The notes beneath the pieces are model-generated. The model was not told the DNA's origin and did no database searches. It saw only the letters and a list, made by a program, of their open reading frames with translations. Positions 37,862-48,531 of a DNA stretch of 64,000 nucleotides are shown here, one piece after another. This stretch comes from Latilactobacillus fuchuensis DSM 14340 = JCM 11249. Its GTDB lineage: Bacteria > Bacillota > Bacilli > Lactobacillales > Lactobacillaceae. Made by a program: the position numbers and the translations under genes. Location: NCBI RefSeq assembly GCF_000615805.1, contig NZ_BAMJ01000001.1:86402-150401 (forward strand), given 5' to 3'. Every line of letters starts with the position of its first letter. Positions within the stretch are counted from its first letter, which is position 1.

Positions 37862-39050
37862 CCAACAAACGGATTTAATGGCCGATTTACTAAACGATCC
37901 ATTTGATCAAAGCACTCCCACCACAACGCAAGCCAATCAACCAAAAGCCAATGGTGAAGAACTCCTAGCCAAGCTATCACCTGAACAACAACAACAAGCC
38001 CAACAAATGGCGGAACAACTCGATAGCACCGATCAACAAGCCGTTTTAAACTATGGCGCTCACGCCCAGAAAAAATTAGGCGAATTCTCACAAACAATGC
38101 TCAATCAAGTTCAAAGCCAAGAAACCGGTGAAATTGGTGACGCACTGACGTCATTGATGTATCGCTTAAACGAAGCCGATCCCGATGAATTACGCGCTGA
38201 GGACCACAACGTCTTTAAACGGATGTTTGGTAAGATTAAGAAATCAGTTTATGAAATTACCGCGAAGTACCAAAAAATTGGCGCCCAAATTGATGGGATT
38301 GCCGTTAAACTCGATAAAGAAAAAAATGCCTTGATGCGTGATAATACGACTTTAGAAACCTTGTACGATAAAAATAAAGCCTATTTTGACGCCTTAAACA
38401 TCTACATCGCCGCGGCCCAATTAAAGATTGAAGCCCTTGAAACAACTGAAATTCCGGCTGCGATGGCCAAGGCTGAAAATGATAACAATCAAATGATCGT
38501 CCAAGAAGTCAATGATTTAAATCAATTCAAGAATCGGTTAGAAAAACGGACTTATGATTTAGAATTAGCCCGCCAAATCACGTTACAACAAGCACCCCAA
38601 ATTCGTTTAATTCAAAATACCAATCAAGCCTTGGCTGAAAAAATTCAAGCGTCAATCAATACAGCCATTCCACTTTGGAAAAACCAGGTGGCGATTGCCT
38701 TAACCCTTTTGCGTCAAAAAGACGCGGTCACTGCGCAACGCCAAGTTTCCGAAACCACCAATGATCTTTTGAAGAAAAACAGTGCCATGTTGAAGATTTC
38801 TTCAATTGAAACCGCCAAGGAAAATGAACGTGGCGTCGTCGACATTGAAACCCTTCAGAAGACGCAAAATGATTTGGTTGAAACCCTTCAAGAAACCTTG
38901 AAAATCCAACAAGAAGGTCATGAAAAACGCCAGGTCGCTGAAAAAGAATTAAACCACATGGAAAATGATTTACGCGATCACCTACTGGCCTATACACAAG
39001 GTCAAACGGATCAAATGACTCACAATAACGGTCCTAAGAACGTTAATTAA
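37845..39050 (+). CDS. TelA-family toxic anion resistance protein
   Basis: 401-aa soluble helical protein of the TelA (tellurite/toxic anion resistance) family: Gln-rich N-terminus, then [35 protein letters not shown] and [22 protein letters not shown], with long coiled-coil segments. Despite the name, homologues are linked to envelope stress rather than proven tellurite detoxification. Coupled to the XpaC gene by a 17-base overlap. Confidence 0.9.
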   Translation: MTETTNQQTDLMADLLNDPFDQSTPTTTQANQPKANGEELLAKLSPEQQQQAQQMAEQLDSTDQQAVLNYGAHAQKKLGEFSQTMLNQVQSQETGEIGDALTSLMYRLNEADPDELRAEDHNVFKRMFGKIKKSVYEITAKYQKIGAQIDGIAVKLDKEKNALMRDNTTLETLYDKNKAYFDALNIYIAAAQLKIEALETTEIPAAMAKAENDNNQMIVQEVNDLNQFKNRLEKRTYDLELARQITLQQAPQIRLIQNTNQALAEKIQASINTAIPLWKNQVAIALTLLRQKDAVTAQRQVSETTNDLLKKNSAMLKISSIETAKENERGVVDIETLQKTQNDLVETLQETLKIQQEGHEKRQVAEKELNHMENDLRDHLLAYTQGQTDQMTHNNGPKNVN

Positions 39051-39072
39051 GGTGCAATAAGCTGCGTCAACT

Positions 39073-39110
39073 AAAAATGGCCTCATCCGACTTTGGATGA
39101 GGCCATTTTT
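39073..39110. terminator. Bidirectional terminator
   Basis: Stem AAAAATGGCCTCATCC / GGATGAGGCCATTTTT, between the convergent telA and MFS genes. It is preceded by AATAAGCTGCGTCAAC and followed by GATTTAG, faintly like the dispersed repeat. Confidence 0.88.
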
Positions 39111-39131
39111 GATTTAGCTAATAACGCTATT

Positions 39132-40577
39132 CTAACGCGCCGCTTTAGCTTGTTGACGGTGTTTCAAGAGACGCCAACCCGTTAATGCAGTCGCCACTAA
39201 GCAAATCACTAAGGCAACCATAAAGGCATCGTGCATCCCAGCGATGAAGACGTCCGCATGTCCTGGTAAATAAGTCGTCACTTTATGACCATATTCACGA
39301 CTCATTGCTGAGAATAAAACGGTCGTCGCACATGAAATCCCGAAAATCATACCCAGATTTCGCGCTAAGGCGTTGATCCCGCCGGCAATTCCTAAATCTT
39401 TGACATCAACAGAACTCATGACAATCGTATTATTAGGGGCTTGGAAAATCCCATTGCCTAAACCAACGAGCCCAACGAAGAACATGAACAACCAGACTGG
39501 TGTCTGTAAATTCATCGTCATATAACCGATTTGACTGATACAAATCAAAACTAATCCAACAAAAGTTAATAGTTCTGGACCAATTTTATCCGAAATCGTG
39601 CCGGCAATCGGTGCGGCGATCACTTGGACAATTGGGAAAATCATCAAGATATAGCCCGCGGTACTCGGTTCGAACCCACGTGCATTTTCAAGATAGAATG
39701 GTGCAATCACGTTGAAGAAGAACGTCACGATGAAGATTAGAAACGCACATAATAAACTTAAACTGAAATCAATATTCTTAAATAAACGGAATGATAACAA
39801 TGGCTTTTCAACATGGTTTTCAATCCAGACAAAGGCGGCCGCACTGATAATCGCAAGTGCGAATAACGCTAAGACGCCTGGTTGCGTGAACCCAACTTGT
39901 TGGCCAATGAAAACGCCTAAGAACAAGCTGACAATTAATAATGCAAAACCAGCGAATCCAAAATAATCGATTTTCTCATGGGTTTTAATAATATCTTTGG
40001 GTAAGACAAATTGACCAAAGATAATCGTTAAAATCCCAATCGGTACGTTAATCCAGAAAATATACCCCCAACTAAAGTGGGATAGGATTAAGCCGCCAAT
40101 TCCGGGGCCAGCGATACTGCCTAACGCGACAAACGATCCGGTTAAGCCTAACGCCCGCCCCCGTTCTTTAATCGGGAAAACTTCGGTGATAATCCCGTTA
40201 TTATTACTCATCGTCATTGATGCGCCTAGCGCTTGAATCGCCCGCGCAATCAATAGAACAGTTAAACCACTATTGAAACCACATAATAATGAACCAAAAA
40301 CAAACAAGACGGTCCCAATCTTAAAGACTTTGACTTTACCAAAGGCATCGCCAACCTTACCAAATAATAGTAATAACGAACAGATGACAATTAAATAGAT
40401 CGAGACGATCCATTCAGATTGGTTCATCGGGATTTTTAAATCTTTACTCATCACTGGTAGCGCGATATTAACGATACTACCATCTAAAGTTGCCATGAAT
40501 GTAAACAAGCCCACGGCGGTCAGAATCCACCAGCGATTCTTTTGAACTTTCGGATTATCTGCGTAACTTAATGCCAT
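39132..40577 (-). CDS. MFS multidrug exporter, DHA2 (14-helix) family
   Basis: 481-aa drug:proton antiporter with about 14 membrane helices. Motif A-like LFGKVGDAFGKVKVF after helix 2, motif C region GLTGSFVALGSIAGPGIGGLI in helix 5, both typical of EmrB/QacA-type exporters. N-terminal motif LDGSIVNIALP (motif D1) is present. Substrate unknown. Single gene, separated from tyrS by 146 bases. Confidence 0.92.
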   Translation of the reverse strand: MALSYADNPKVQKNRWWILTAVGLFTFMATLDGSIVNIALPVMSKDLKIPMNQSEWIVSIYLIVICSLLLLFGKVGDAFGKVKVFKIGTVLFVFGSLLCGFNSGLTVLLIARAIQALGASMTMSNNNGIITEVFPIKERGRALGLTGSFVALGSIAGPGIGGLILSHFSWGYIFWINVPIGILTIIFGQFVLPKDIIKTHEKIDYFGFAGFALLIVSLFLGVFIGQQVGFTQPGVLALFALAIISAAAFVWIENHVEKPLLSFRLFKNIDFSLSLLCAFLIFIVTFFFNVIAPFYLENARGFEPSTAGYILMIFPIVQVIAAPIAGTISDKIGPELLTFVGLVLICISQIGYMTMNLQTPVWLFMFFVGLVGLGNGIFQAPNNTIVMSSVDVKDLGIAGGINALARNLGMIFGISCATTVLFSAMSREYGHKVTTYLPGHADVFIAGMHDAFMVALVICLVATALTGWRLLKHRQQAKAAR

Positions 40578-40673
40578 TTAGTCACTTTCTTTCATTTTAA
40601 TAAAATTCAATCTTGATTATTATACGCTATTTTCAGAAAATAAAATATAGTTAATCCGCTGACTAAATCATTT

Positions 40674-40721
40674 AAAATAGCTCATCCAAATCAAAACCTT
40701 GATTTGGATGAGCTATTTTTG
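40674..40721 (-). terminator. Terminator of tyrS
   Basis: Stem AAAATAGCTCATCCAAATCAA / TTGATTTGGATGAGCTATTTT, immediately after the tyrS stop. Confidence 0.88.
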
Positions 40722-40723
40722 TG

Positions 40724-41983
40724 CTATTTAACGCGTGCTAAGAAATACTTCTTCTTGCCACGACGGACAATCACAAACTTACCATCGAAATTAGCGGCCG
40801 GATTAATTTCAGCCGTCGTTTCCCGAATCCGATCACCATTAACGGTAATCGCACCATTTTGAACATCTTCACGCGCTTGGCGTTTTGACGATTCAATTTT
40901 GGCATCGACTAAGAAATCAACGATGTTTTTGACCTCGTTCGTAATTTCAACGGTTGGCGCTTTTTGGAAAGCTTGTTCCGCTTCGTTGACGTCTAAGACT
41001 TTGATATCGCCTGAGAACAAGACTTCGGTAATCCGTTGGGCCCCTTCTAATTCATGTTGGCCATGCACAAAGCGTGTGACTTCTTCAGCCAAACGACGTT
41101 GTGCTTCCCGTTTTTCAGGGGCTGTCGCCATTTTTTGTGCTAATTCATCAATTTCAGATTCTTCTAAGAACGTAAAGAATTTCAAATATCTAACAACATC
41201 GCGGTCATCTTGGTTTAACCAGAATTGGTAGAATTCGTATGGTGATGTCTTTTCAGGATCTAACCAGATAGCGCCACCAGCGGTTTTACCAAACTTAGTC
41301 CCATCCGCTTTTAACATCAACGGAATCGTTAAACCGTAAACTTCAGTTTCACTACCCTCAATCTTATGAATCATATCAATCCCAGACGTGATATTGCCCC
41401 ATTGATCGGCGCCACCAATTTGTAATTGAACGTCATGCGCATCGTGCAGGTGCATGAAATCGACTGATTGTAAGATTTGGTAGGTGAATTCAGTAAACGA
41501 GATGCCGACGTCTAAACGACTTGCGACAACATCCTTAGCGAGCATCGTATTGATATTAAAGAGCTTACCGTAATCACGTAAGAAATCTAACAATGAAATC
41601 TTAGATAACCAGTCGTAGTTGTTGACCATTGACACATTAGCATCGGCGCCAAACAATTGACGCATTTGACCAGAAAGGGCTTCAACATTATGTTCAACCA
41701 TCGCCATTGTTTGTAACTGACGTTCTGATTTACGACCACTGGGATCACCAATGGAACCCGTCCCGCCACCAATCACGATGTAGGGATGATGCCCAGCCAA
41801 TTGGAATCGTTTCATCATCATAAACGGAATCAAATGCCCGATATGCATACTATCACCGGTTGGATCGACCCCACAGTATAACGAAATACTTTTATGCTCA
41901 ACTAATTCCCGTAACCCTTCGGCATCCGTTTGTTGATTGACAGCATCCCGCCAAGTTAATTCATCAATAATATTTTTTTGCAT
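40724..41983 (-). CDS. tyrS: Tyrosyl-tRNA synthetase
   Basis: Class I synthetase charging tRNA-Tyr. HIGH-like motif HIGHLIPF, substrate loop GGGTGSIGDPSGRK, KMSKS-like loop KFGKTAGGAIWL, and a C-terminal S4 RNA-binding domain (SSKRQAREDVQNGAITVNGDRI). 419 aa is typical. Preceded by a T-box leader and strong promoter. ATG at 41983 with AGGAGG upstream. Confidence 0.97.
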   Translation of the reverse strand: MQKNIIDELTWRDAVNQQTDAEGLRELVEHKSISLYCGVDPTGDSMHIGHLIPFMMMKRFQLAGHHPYIVIGGGTGSIGDPSGRKSERQLQTMAMVEHNVEALSGQMRQLFGADANVSMVNNYDWLSKISLLDFLRDYGKLFNINTMLAKDVVASRLDVGISFTEFTYQILQSVDFMHLHDAHDVQLQIGGADQWGNITSGIDMIHKIEGSETEVYGLTIPLMLKADGTKFGKTAGGAIWLDPEKTSPYEFYQFWLNQDDRDVVRYLKFFTFLEESEIDELAQKMATAPEKREAQRRLAEEVTRFVHGQHELEGAQRITEVLFSGDIKVLDVNEAEQAFQKAPTVEITNEVKNIVDFLVDAKIESSKRQAREDVQNGAITVNGDRIRETTAEINPAANFDGKFVIVRRGKKKYFLARVK

Positions 41984-41998
41984 GTTTTTTCCTCCTAT

Positions 41999-42245
41999 AA
42001 AAAAAGTCCCAACTAACCTTCAATTGAAAGTTAATTGGGACGAATTATTAGTTTAAGTCGCGGTACCACCCGAATTATGTTGCCGAAACAACATCACTCA
42101 TTGATTGGCACGTCAATCACACGTCGATTTTTTGCGCGCTGTGTAATTCGACATCGGCATCATTCCTAGTTCTCAGCAATCTAGGTTTCTGTTAATAATT
42201 TGCCCAATCTCTACTGTCAGTGCAATCGTTAGTATTTAGATGATA
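41999..42245 (-). ncRNA. T-box riboswitch leader of tyrS
   Basis: Minus strand: stem I region from about 42245, then the T-box GGGTGGTACCGCG (42071-42059) and a terminator GTCCCAA...TTGGGAC followed by T7 (42041-41999). A UAC (Tyr) triplet in GAATTACAC (42150-42142) is a plausible specifier. Uncharged tRNA-Tyr should favour antitermination. It explains nearly the whole 343-base gap to the cold-shock gene. Confidence 0.93.
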
Positions 42246-42250
42246 CTTAC

Positions 42251-42279
42251 ACGTTATCCGATATGACCTTAATTGTCAA
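42251..42279 (-). promoter_or_regulatory. Promoter of the tyrS leader
   Basis: Minus strand TTGACA, 17 bases, TAACGT, just before the T-box leader. Confidence 0.75.
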
Positions 42280-42283
42280 CTAA

Positions 42284-42315
42284 AAAAGCTACTCAGAAAA
42301 GATTCCAAGTAGCCC
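42284..42315 (-). terminator. Terminator of the cold-shock gene
   Basis: GCTACT ... AGTAGC with A-run on the left (T-run for leftward transcription), 12 bases after the stop. Its tail overlaps the upstream edge of the tyrS promoter. Confidence 0.75.
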
Positions 42316-42326
42316 CTAATTATCAA

Positions 42327-42527
42327 TTATAGTTTTGAAACGTTAGCCGCTTGTGGTCCACGGTTGCCTTCAACGATATCAAATTCAACAGCTTGGCCTT
42401 CTTCTAATGATTTAAAGCCTTCGTCTTGAATTGCACTGAAATGTACAAAGATATCTTCTTGACCTTCGACCGAGATAAAGCCGAAACCTTTTTCATTGTT
42501 AAACCATTTTACTGTACCTTTTTCCAT
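42327..42527 (-). CDS. Cold-shock protein, CspA family
   Basis: 66-aa single-strand nucleic acid chaperone. RNP1 motif KGFGFISVE and RNP2 motif DIFVHFSAI are both intact; starts [14 protein letters not shown]. Single gene with good ribosome site (AAGGAGC) and its own terminator. Lactobacilli carry several Csp paralogues; which one this is cannot be told. Confidence 0.95.
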   Translation of the reverse strand: MEKGTVKWFNNEKGFGFISVEGQEDIFVHFSAIQDEGFKSLEEGQAVEFDIVEGNRGPQAANVSKL

Positions 42528-42625
42528 GATGTTGCTCCTTTAAAATTCACTATATTATCTAGTCATCTTCTAGACAAACACTATTATACGCGATTTTGAA
42601 ACCGCATGCAATCTGAAAACTAATT

Positions 42626-43666
42626 TTAATTTAAGTGATATTTCGTTTGACGATGATAAGCTTGATCGACGTCTAAAACGATGTTGCCAAAGTCCGGATG
42701 ATGAATCGCATCAGGCATCATCTGGGCTTCAATCGCAACGGCTTCGTGTGGTTTAATCGGTTGATTGGTTAAGTTCGGTTCACTGCCGAATCCGTTGGCC
42801 GTATAGATCACAATCGCGTTCCCTTCAGTGGTAATCGTAATTGAACGACCGCTGGTGGGTTCGGTCAATTGGGCATCCACATTGGCATTCTTTTTAGTTA
42901 ATAAGAATGGATGGTCATAACCGTTGACCAATTGATTTTGCTCAGCTTGGCTATTAAACGCATCGGCTAATGGCCGCGCATGGTTTAAATCAAAAGCCGT
43001 ATTTTCAACCAACGCTAGTCGGCCAGTTGGGAGACCATCAGGTTGAATTTCACCATAATAATCGCTGTTGATCAATAACTGGTGATTGTCGACGGTTTGG
43101 TCAAAATCACCAGTTAAATTTAAATAAACGTGACAAGTTGGGTTAAACAACGTCTTTTTATCCGTCGTGGCCGCATAATCAACGAGCCAATCGTTGGTTT
43201 CAGTCAACGTATAGGTCGTCGTCACTTGCAAGTTACCAGGAAAACCGTTAGCCCCATCCGGACTAGTCAACGCAAAGCTGACACTAATCGCGTCGGATTT
43301 TTCAGTGACGGTCGCTTGCCAGATTTGTGATTCGAAACTATTCGGACCACCATGATTGGTATTGACGCCATTGTTAATTGGCGCGTGATAAGTCTGATCA
43401 TCCAGCTTAAAAGTCCCTTGCGCAATCCGCCCTGCCACGCGGCCAACCGTTGCACCAAAATAAGCATCCTGTTTGATATAATCCGCTAAATTATCATAAC
43501 CAATCACCACATTTTTGAACTGACCAGCTTGATCGGGTAACACTAAATTAGTAATCGTGGCCCCGTAATCAATGACCGCCATTTGGTAACCCTGACTATT
43601 TTCTAGCCAGTGCTGCCAAATCGTTTGACCATCAATCGTGCCAAATTCCTGACGCCAATATTTCAT
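42626..43666 (-). CDS. galM: Aldose 1-epimerase (galactose mutarotase)
   Basis: Converts beta- to alpha-galactose for galactokinase. Motifs: IGRVAGRIAQG-like GATVGRVAGRIAQG, NGVNTNHGGPNSFE with catalytic His, NPTCHVYLNLTGDFDQTV with second His, and a C-terminal catalytic Glu region (HEAVAIEAQMMPDAIHH). Last gene of galK-galE-galT-galM, 12 bases after galT. A second, more distant paralogue lies at 62163. Confidence 0.93.
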   Translation of the reverse strand: MKYWRQEFGTIDGQTIWQHWLENSQGYQMAVIDYGATITNLVLPDQAGQFKNVVIGYDNLADYIKQDAYFGATVGRVAGRIAQGTFKLDDQTYHAPINNGVNTNHGGPNSFESQIWQATVTEKSDAISVSFALTSPDGANGFPGNLQVTTTYTLTETNDWLVDYAATTDKKTLFNPTCHVYLNLTGDFDQTVDNHQLLINSDYYGEIQPDGLPTGRLALVENTAFDLNHARPLADAFNSQAEQNQLVNGYDHPFLLTKKNANVDAQLTEPTSGRSITITTEGNAIVIYTANGFGSEPNLTNQPIKPHEAVAIEAQMMPDAIHHPDFGNIVLDVDQAYHRQTKYHLN

Positions 43667-43678
43667 GATTGTTGCCTC

Positions 43679-45166
43679 CTATTGATTAATATTTTGAATA
43701 AACCGTTGGAAAGCCGCTTGACCTTGTGGATTCCGTTTATAGACACCAGCATCTTCTAACACGCGTTTAAAGACTTTACCGATTGCCGTTTGAACAACTT
43801 CGGTGACATTTGCACGCGTCACTGTTTGTGCCCGTTTAATATGGTCAGCCCACGTTTGATGATAGGCCGCCATCTCGTTGGGTTGGTCGCACAAATACTT
43901 TTCAACTTCGGCCATTTCAGTTTTAAGCCGGGGTGGCAAAATAGCCAAGCCCATGACTTCAATTAAACCGATGTTTTCTTTTTTTATGTGCTGCACATCA
44001 GCGTGCGGATGGTAGAGACCGTCTGGAAATTCGGCTGACGTTTGATTGTCACGTAAAACCAAATCTAATTCGAATTGCGTCCCGCGCATCCGCGCAATTG
44101 GCGTAATCGTATGGTGCGGTGTGCCATCAGCGTCCTGAGCTAAAACTTGGACCTCAGGATCACTATAGTGTTGCCACCGGTCTAAAATCGTTGTTGCTAA
44201 GGCGGCCATTTGAGTCCCATCATCACCGGTTAAACGGATAACTGACATCGGCCAATTAACAATGCCGGCTTTGATATCTGCGTAACCTTTAAATTGAACC
44301 GGCGTATCAATCACGGCTTTGGCCATTGGAAAATCATGGCGACCACCTTGATAGTGTTCATGGGTCAAAATCGAGCCCCCAACAATGGGTAGATCAGCGT
44401 TACTCCCCGCAAAATAGCCGGGGAATTGTTTGACGATTCCTAATAAATCGCTGAACGTCTTGGCACTAATCACCATTGGTTCGTGTTTGCCGTCCAAGAA
44501 AATCGCGTGTTCGTTGAAATAAGCATAAGGTGAATACTGGAAACCCCATGTTTGGTGGTCAATTTCAAACCGGACAATCCGGTGATTACGCCGGGCTGGA
44601 AAATCTAAGCGGCCCGCATACCCTTCGTTTTCCAAACAGAGTTGGCATTTGGGATAACCGGTTTGTTTCATCGTTTTAGCCAACGCAATTTGTTTGGGAT
44701 CTTTTTCCGGTTTAGACAGATTAATCGTAATTTCCAAGGAACCGTACGGTGTATCAACATCGTACGCGATATTCTTAGCGATTGCCGCAACTTTAATGTA
44801 ATCATTAGCTTGACTTAATTCATAGAAATAAGCCAACGCCTTTTGCGGATCAGTCGCATATAACGTCCAGAAATTGCGGTTAACCGCACTCGGGAGTGGT
44901 GTCACCAAATCCATCAACTTAGCACCTAAAATGTCTTGTTCAGCCGCTAAATCGTTAATTTGGTGATTGGCGATTGCTAATTGAAGTAACGCTTCTTTTA
45001 AATCAATTAACTGCTGACTCGCTGGTGTAATTGCTGCGGCATCCGCTTCACCGACCAGGTCTAGTACCACGTTAAATAAATATTGTTGATCGTCTTTTGT
45101 GTAATCAGTCGCTGGAAAAGCGAGTACTCTTTCAATAAACGTTTGAATCAATTCTCTTGCTTGCAT
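43679..45166 (-). CDS. galT: Galactose-1-phosphate uridylyltransferase, Bacillota type (GalT2)
   Basis: Swaps UMP between UDP-glucose and galactose 1-phosphate. This is the long Bacillota class (495 aa) rather than the E. coli class: motifs YPKCQLCLENEGYAGR and GGSILTHEHYQGGRH (catalytic His region). ATG at 45166, 10 bases after galE. Middle of the Leloir operon. Confidence 0.95.
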   Translation of the reverse strand: MQARELIQTFIERVLAFPATDYTKDDQQYLFNVVLDLVGEADAAAITPASQQLIDLKEALLQLAIANHQINDLAAEQDILGAKLMDLVTPLPSAVNRNFWTLYATDPQKALAYFYELSQANDYIKVAAIAKNIAYDVDTPYGSLEITINLSKPEKDPKQIALAKTMKQTGYPKCQLCLENEGYAGRLDFPARRNHRIVRFEIDHQTWGFQYSPYAYFNEHAIFLDGKHEPMVISAKTFSDLLGIVKQFPGYFAGSNADLPIVGGSILTHEHYQGGRHDFPMAKAVIDTPVQFKGYADIKAGIVNWPMSVIRLTGDDGTQMAALATTILDRWQHYSDPEVQVLAQDADGTPHHTITPIARMRGTQFELDLVLRDNQTSAEFPDGLYHPHADVQHIKKENIGLIEVMGLAILPPRLKTEMAEVEKYLCDQPNEMAAYHQTWADHIKRAQTVTRANVTEVVQTAIGKVFKRVLEDAGVYKRNPQGQAAFQRFIQNINQ

Positions 45167-45176
45167 AATTTGCCCT

Positions 45177-46169
45177 CTATTTGTCTTGATACCCGTTTGG
45201 ATGGCTTAAATGCCAGTTCCAAGCAGTTTCGATAATCGCTTCGATATTGTCATATTGGGGTTGCCAACCTAATGTGCCACGGGCTTTGTCGCTAGCGGCA
45301 ATCAAGGTGCTGGGATCGCCAGCTCGGCGAGGTGCAATCTGTGTTGGAATCGCTTTGCCAGTCACTTTACGAGCTGCTTTAACGATTTCCATGTTTGAAA
45401 AACCAGTTGATGACCCTAAGTTGAAGGCGTTACTGCCGTTACCGGCTGCCAAATACTTGAAGGCCAAGATGTGCGCGTCAGCGAGGTCCAACACGTGGAC
45501 GTAATCGCGGACGTTGGTACCATCTGGTGTATCGTAATCGTCGCCGAAAATTGAGAGTTCGTCACGGTCGCCGGCAGCGACTTGTAAGACGATGGGTAAT
45601 AAATGGGTTTCAGGATGGTGATCTTCACCAATTGAACCGTCCGCTTTAGCGCCAGCGACGTTGAAGTAACGCAATGCGACGAACTTGATACCGTAAGCTT
45701 TGTCGGCCCAACGCATCATCGTTTCCATCATCAACTTACTTTCGCCGTAAGGATTGGTGGGGATTTGTGGATCAGTTTCTTTGATTGGAATGGTTTTCGG
45801 TTCGCCATAAGTCGCCGCAGTCGATGAGAAGACAATCTTCTTGACATCGAATTCGGTCATGACTTCAAGCAGAGCGGTCATGCCATAAGTGTTGTTGTCG
45901 AAATATTTAAGCGGTGATTTCATGGATTCTGGGACGATTGAGAAAGCCGCGAAATGAATCACACCTTCAACGTCTTCTTGGTCGAAGACGGTCCGCATAA
46001 AATCTTTATCGCGAATATCGCCTTCGTAGAAACGGGCTTGGGTATTAACCGCAGCACGGTGGCCAGTGATTAAGCTATCGACAACGGCGACATCGAAACC
46101 TTGGTTGATTAATTGATCGACGGTGTGTGAACCGATATAACCGGCCCCACCTAAAACTAAAATTGACAT
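45177..46169 (-). CDS. galE: UDP-glucose 4-epimerase
   Basis: Interconverts UDP-galactose and UDP-glucose; extended short-chain dehydrogenase fold. NAD motif GGAGYIGSH near the N-terminus, catalytic SSTAATYG and Tyr/Lys pair in [11 protein letters not shown]. 330 aa is normal. GGGGGA ribosome site before ATG at 46169. Second gene of the gal operon. Confidence 0.96.
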   Translation of the reverse strand: MSILVLGGAGYIGSHTVDQLINQGFDVAVVDSLITGHRAAVNTQARFYEGDIRDKDFMRTVFDQEDVEGVIHFAAFSIVPESMKSPLKYFDNNTYGMTALLEVMTEFDVKKIVFSSTAATYGEPKTIPIKETDPQIPTNPYGESKLMMETMMRWADKAYGIKFVALRYFNVAGAKADGSIGEDHHPETHLLPIVLQVAAGDRDELSIFGDDYDTPDGTNVRDYVHVLDLADAHILAFKYLAAGNGSNAFNLGSSTGFSNMEIVKAARKVTGKAIPTQIAPRRAGDPSTLIAASDKARGTLGWQPQYDNIEAIIETAWNWHLSHPNGYQDK

Positions 46170-46187
46170 TAAAGATTCCCCCTTAAA

Positions 46188-47354
46188 TTAATCTAATTTC
46201 TTTGCGCCATCCGCAATTTCTGCGATGTAGAAGCTTGGTGCGTAACCAATTTTAGCGGTGTAAACTTTCGCAACGTTGGCTTCAAAATTTTCAACTTGAT
46301 CTTTAGCTACAATCGCAATTGCACAACCACCAAAACCAGCACCAGTCATCCGGGCACCCAAGACACCAGGTTGTTCCCATGCGGTTTGAACTAAGGTATC
46401 CAATTCAATACCGGTTACTTCATAATCAAATTGCAATGACACGTGTGAAGCGTTGACTAATTTACCAAAACGTTCAAGGTCGTTATCTTTCAAGGCTTCA
46501 CGGGCCTTCATCGTCCGTTGATTTTCAGAAACAGCATGCCGCGCCCGTTTCAATAACGTTTCGTTTTGTAACAGATAAGCTTGTAAATCGAATGATTCAT
46601 TATCGAGTTCGCCTAATGATTGAATATCATTTTTAGTTTGTAAAATCGCAAGTGCAGCTTCACATTCACTACGACGTTCGTTATATTTGGAATCCGCTAA
46701 CTCACGGCGTTTGTTGGTATTCATGATGACAATCACGTTGTCTTGTAAATCAATTGGGACCAAATCATAATCTAACGTATTCGTATCTAATAAAATTGCG
46801 TGGTTGGCTTTGCCCATCCCAACTGCGAATTGATCCATAATGCCAGAGTTAACGCCGATAAATTTGTTTTCGACCATCACACCAGTCTTAACTAAATCAA
46901 CGCGATCAATGTCTAAGTTAAATTGATCTTCAAGAATCACACCCATTAATAATTCGATTGAGGCTGATGATGATAAACCAGCACCATTGGGAATGTTACC
47001 CTTTAAATAAATATCCAAGCCGTGATTGATTGTATAGCCTTGTTCTTGAAGATAAACAATCATCCCTTTTGGATAATTCGCCCAGTTATGCGCTTTTTGA
47101 TAAGAAAGATCACTTAAATCAAATGAAATCACACCGGCTTCTTCAAAGTTACCGGAAATTAAGTTAAAAGTTTGATCGTCGCGTTTCGCAACCGTTGCGT
47201 AAGTCCCTAAGGTAATCGCCGTTGGAAAAACGTGGCCACCGTTGTAATCAGTATGTTCACCAATCAAATTAATTCGGCCGGGTGCAAAATAGCTGGCCTC
47301 AGCGTCAGTTTTATAAGTTTCTTTAAATGCGTTTTTCAAGTCTGTCATGTTCAT
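46188..47354 (-). CDS. galK: Galactokinase
   Basis: Phosphorylates alpha-galactose at C1; GHMP kinase family. Signature [22 protein letters not shown] loop [18 protein letters not shown], and [13 protein letters not shown] near the C-terminus. 388 aa. ATG at 47354 is 8 bases after AAAGGAGG. First gene of galKETM, under the promoter at 47384-47412. Confidence 0.97.
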   Translation of the reverse strand: MNMTDLKNAFKETYKTDAEASYFAPGRINLIGEHTDYNGGHVFPTAITLGTYATVAKRDDQTFNLISGNFEEAGVISFDLSDLSYQKAHNWANYPKGMIVYLQEQGYTINHGLDIYLKGNIPNGAGLSSSASIELLMGVILEDQFNLDIDRVDLVKTGVMVENKFIGVNSGIMDQFAVGMGKANHAILLDTNTLDYDLVPIDLQDNVIVIMNTNKRRELADSKYNERRSECEAALAILQTKNDIQSLGELDNESFDLQAYLLQNETLLKRARHAVSENQRTMKAREALKDNDLERFGKLVNASHVSLQFDYEVTGIELDTLVQTAWEQPGVLGARMTGAGFGGCAIAIVAKDQVENFEANVAKVYTAKIGYAPSFYIAEIADGAKKLD

Positions 47355-47370
47355 CGTAATTTCCTCCTTT

Positions 47371-47384
47371 ATTAATCGCTTTCA
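47371..47384 (-). promoter_or_regulatory. cre site in the galK leader
   Basis: Minus strand TGAAAGCGATTAAT, 12/14 to the CcpA consensus, between the -10 and the galK start: a roadblock position for glucose repression. Confidence 0.6.
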
Positions 47385-47412
47385 TTTTACTAAACATTTA
47401 CTAAAAAATCAA
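47384..47412 (-). promoter_or_regulatory. gal operon promoter with direct-repeat operator
   Basis: Minus strand TTGATT, 17 bases, TAAAAT. The spacer region carries a direct repeat TTTAGTAAATG / TTTAGTAAAATG, a likely GalR operator that would block RNA polymerase. Confidence 0.65.
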
Positions 47413-47466
47413 ACTATTTTTTTAAAAAGAACGTTTTAATTGGTTTTAATATGCTAAACTAGATAG

Positions 47467-48484
<1,018 letters not shown>

Positions 48485-48486
<2 letters not shown>

Positions 48487-48531
48487 AAATAGCACGCCGC
48501 CAGATATATTTCTGGTGGCGTGCTATTTTTT
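48485..48531. terminator. Bidirectional terminator between galR and topB
   Basis: Stem AAAAATAGCACGCCGCCAG / CTGGTGGCGTGCTATTTTT, loop ATATATTT; very stable. Confidence 0.9.

Noticed and set aside
39051..39128. Fourth copy of the dispersed terminator repeat after telA
   Set aside because: Only AAGCTGCG and TTTTTGATTTAG-like bits match; the conserved flanks are missing, so it may be chance or a heavily decayed copy.
41984..42326. Possible small gene between tyrS and the cold-shock gene
   Set aside because: The whole stretch is explained by a T-box leader, its promoter and the cold-shock terminator.
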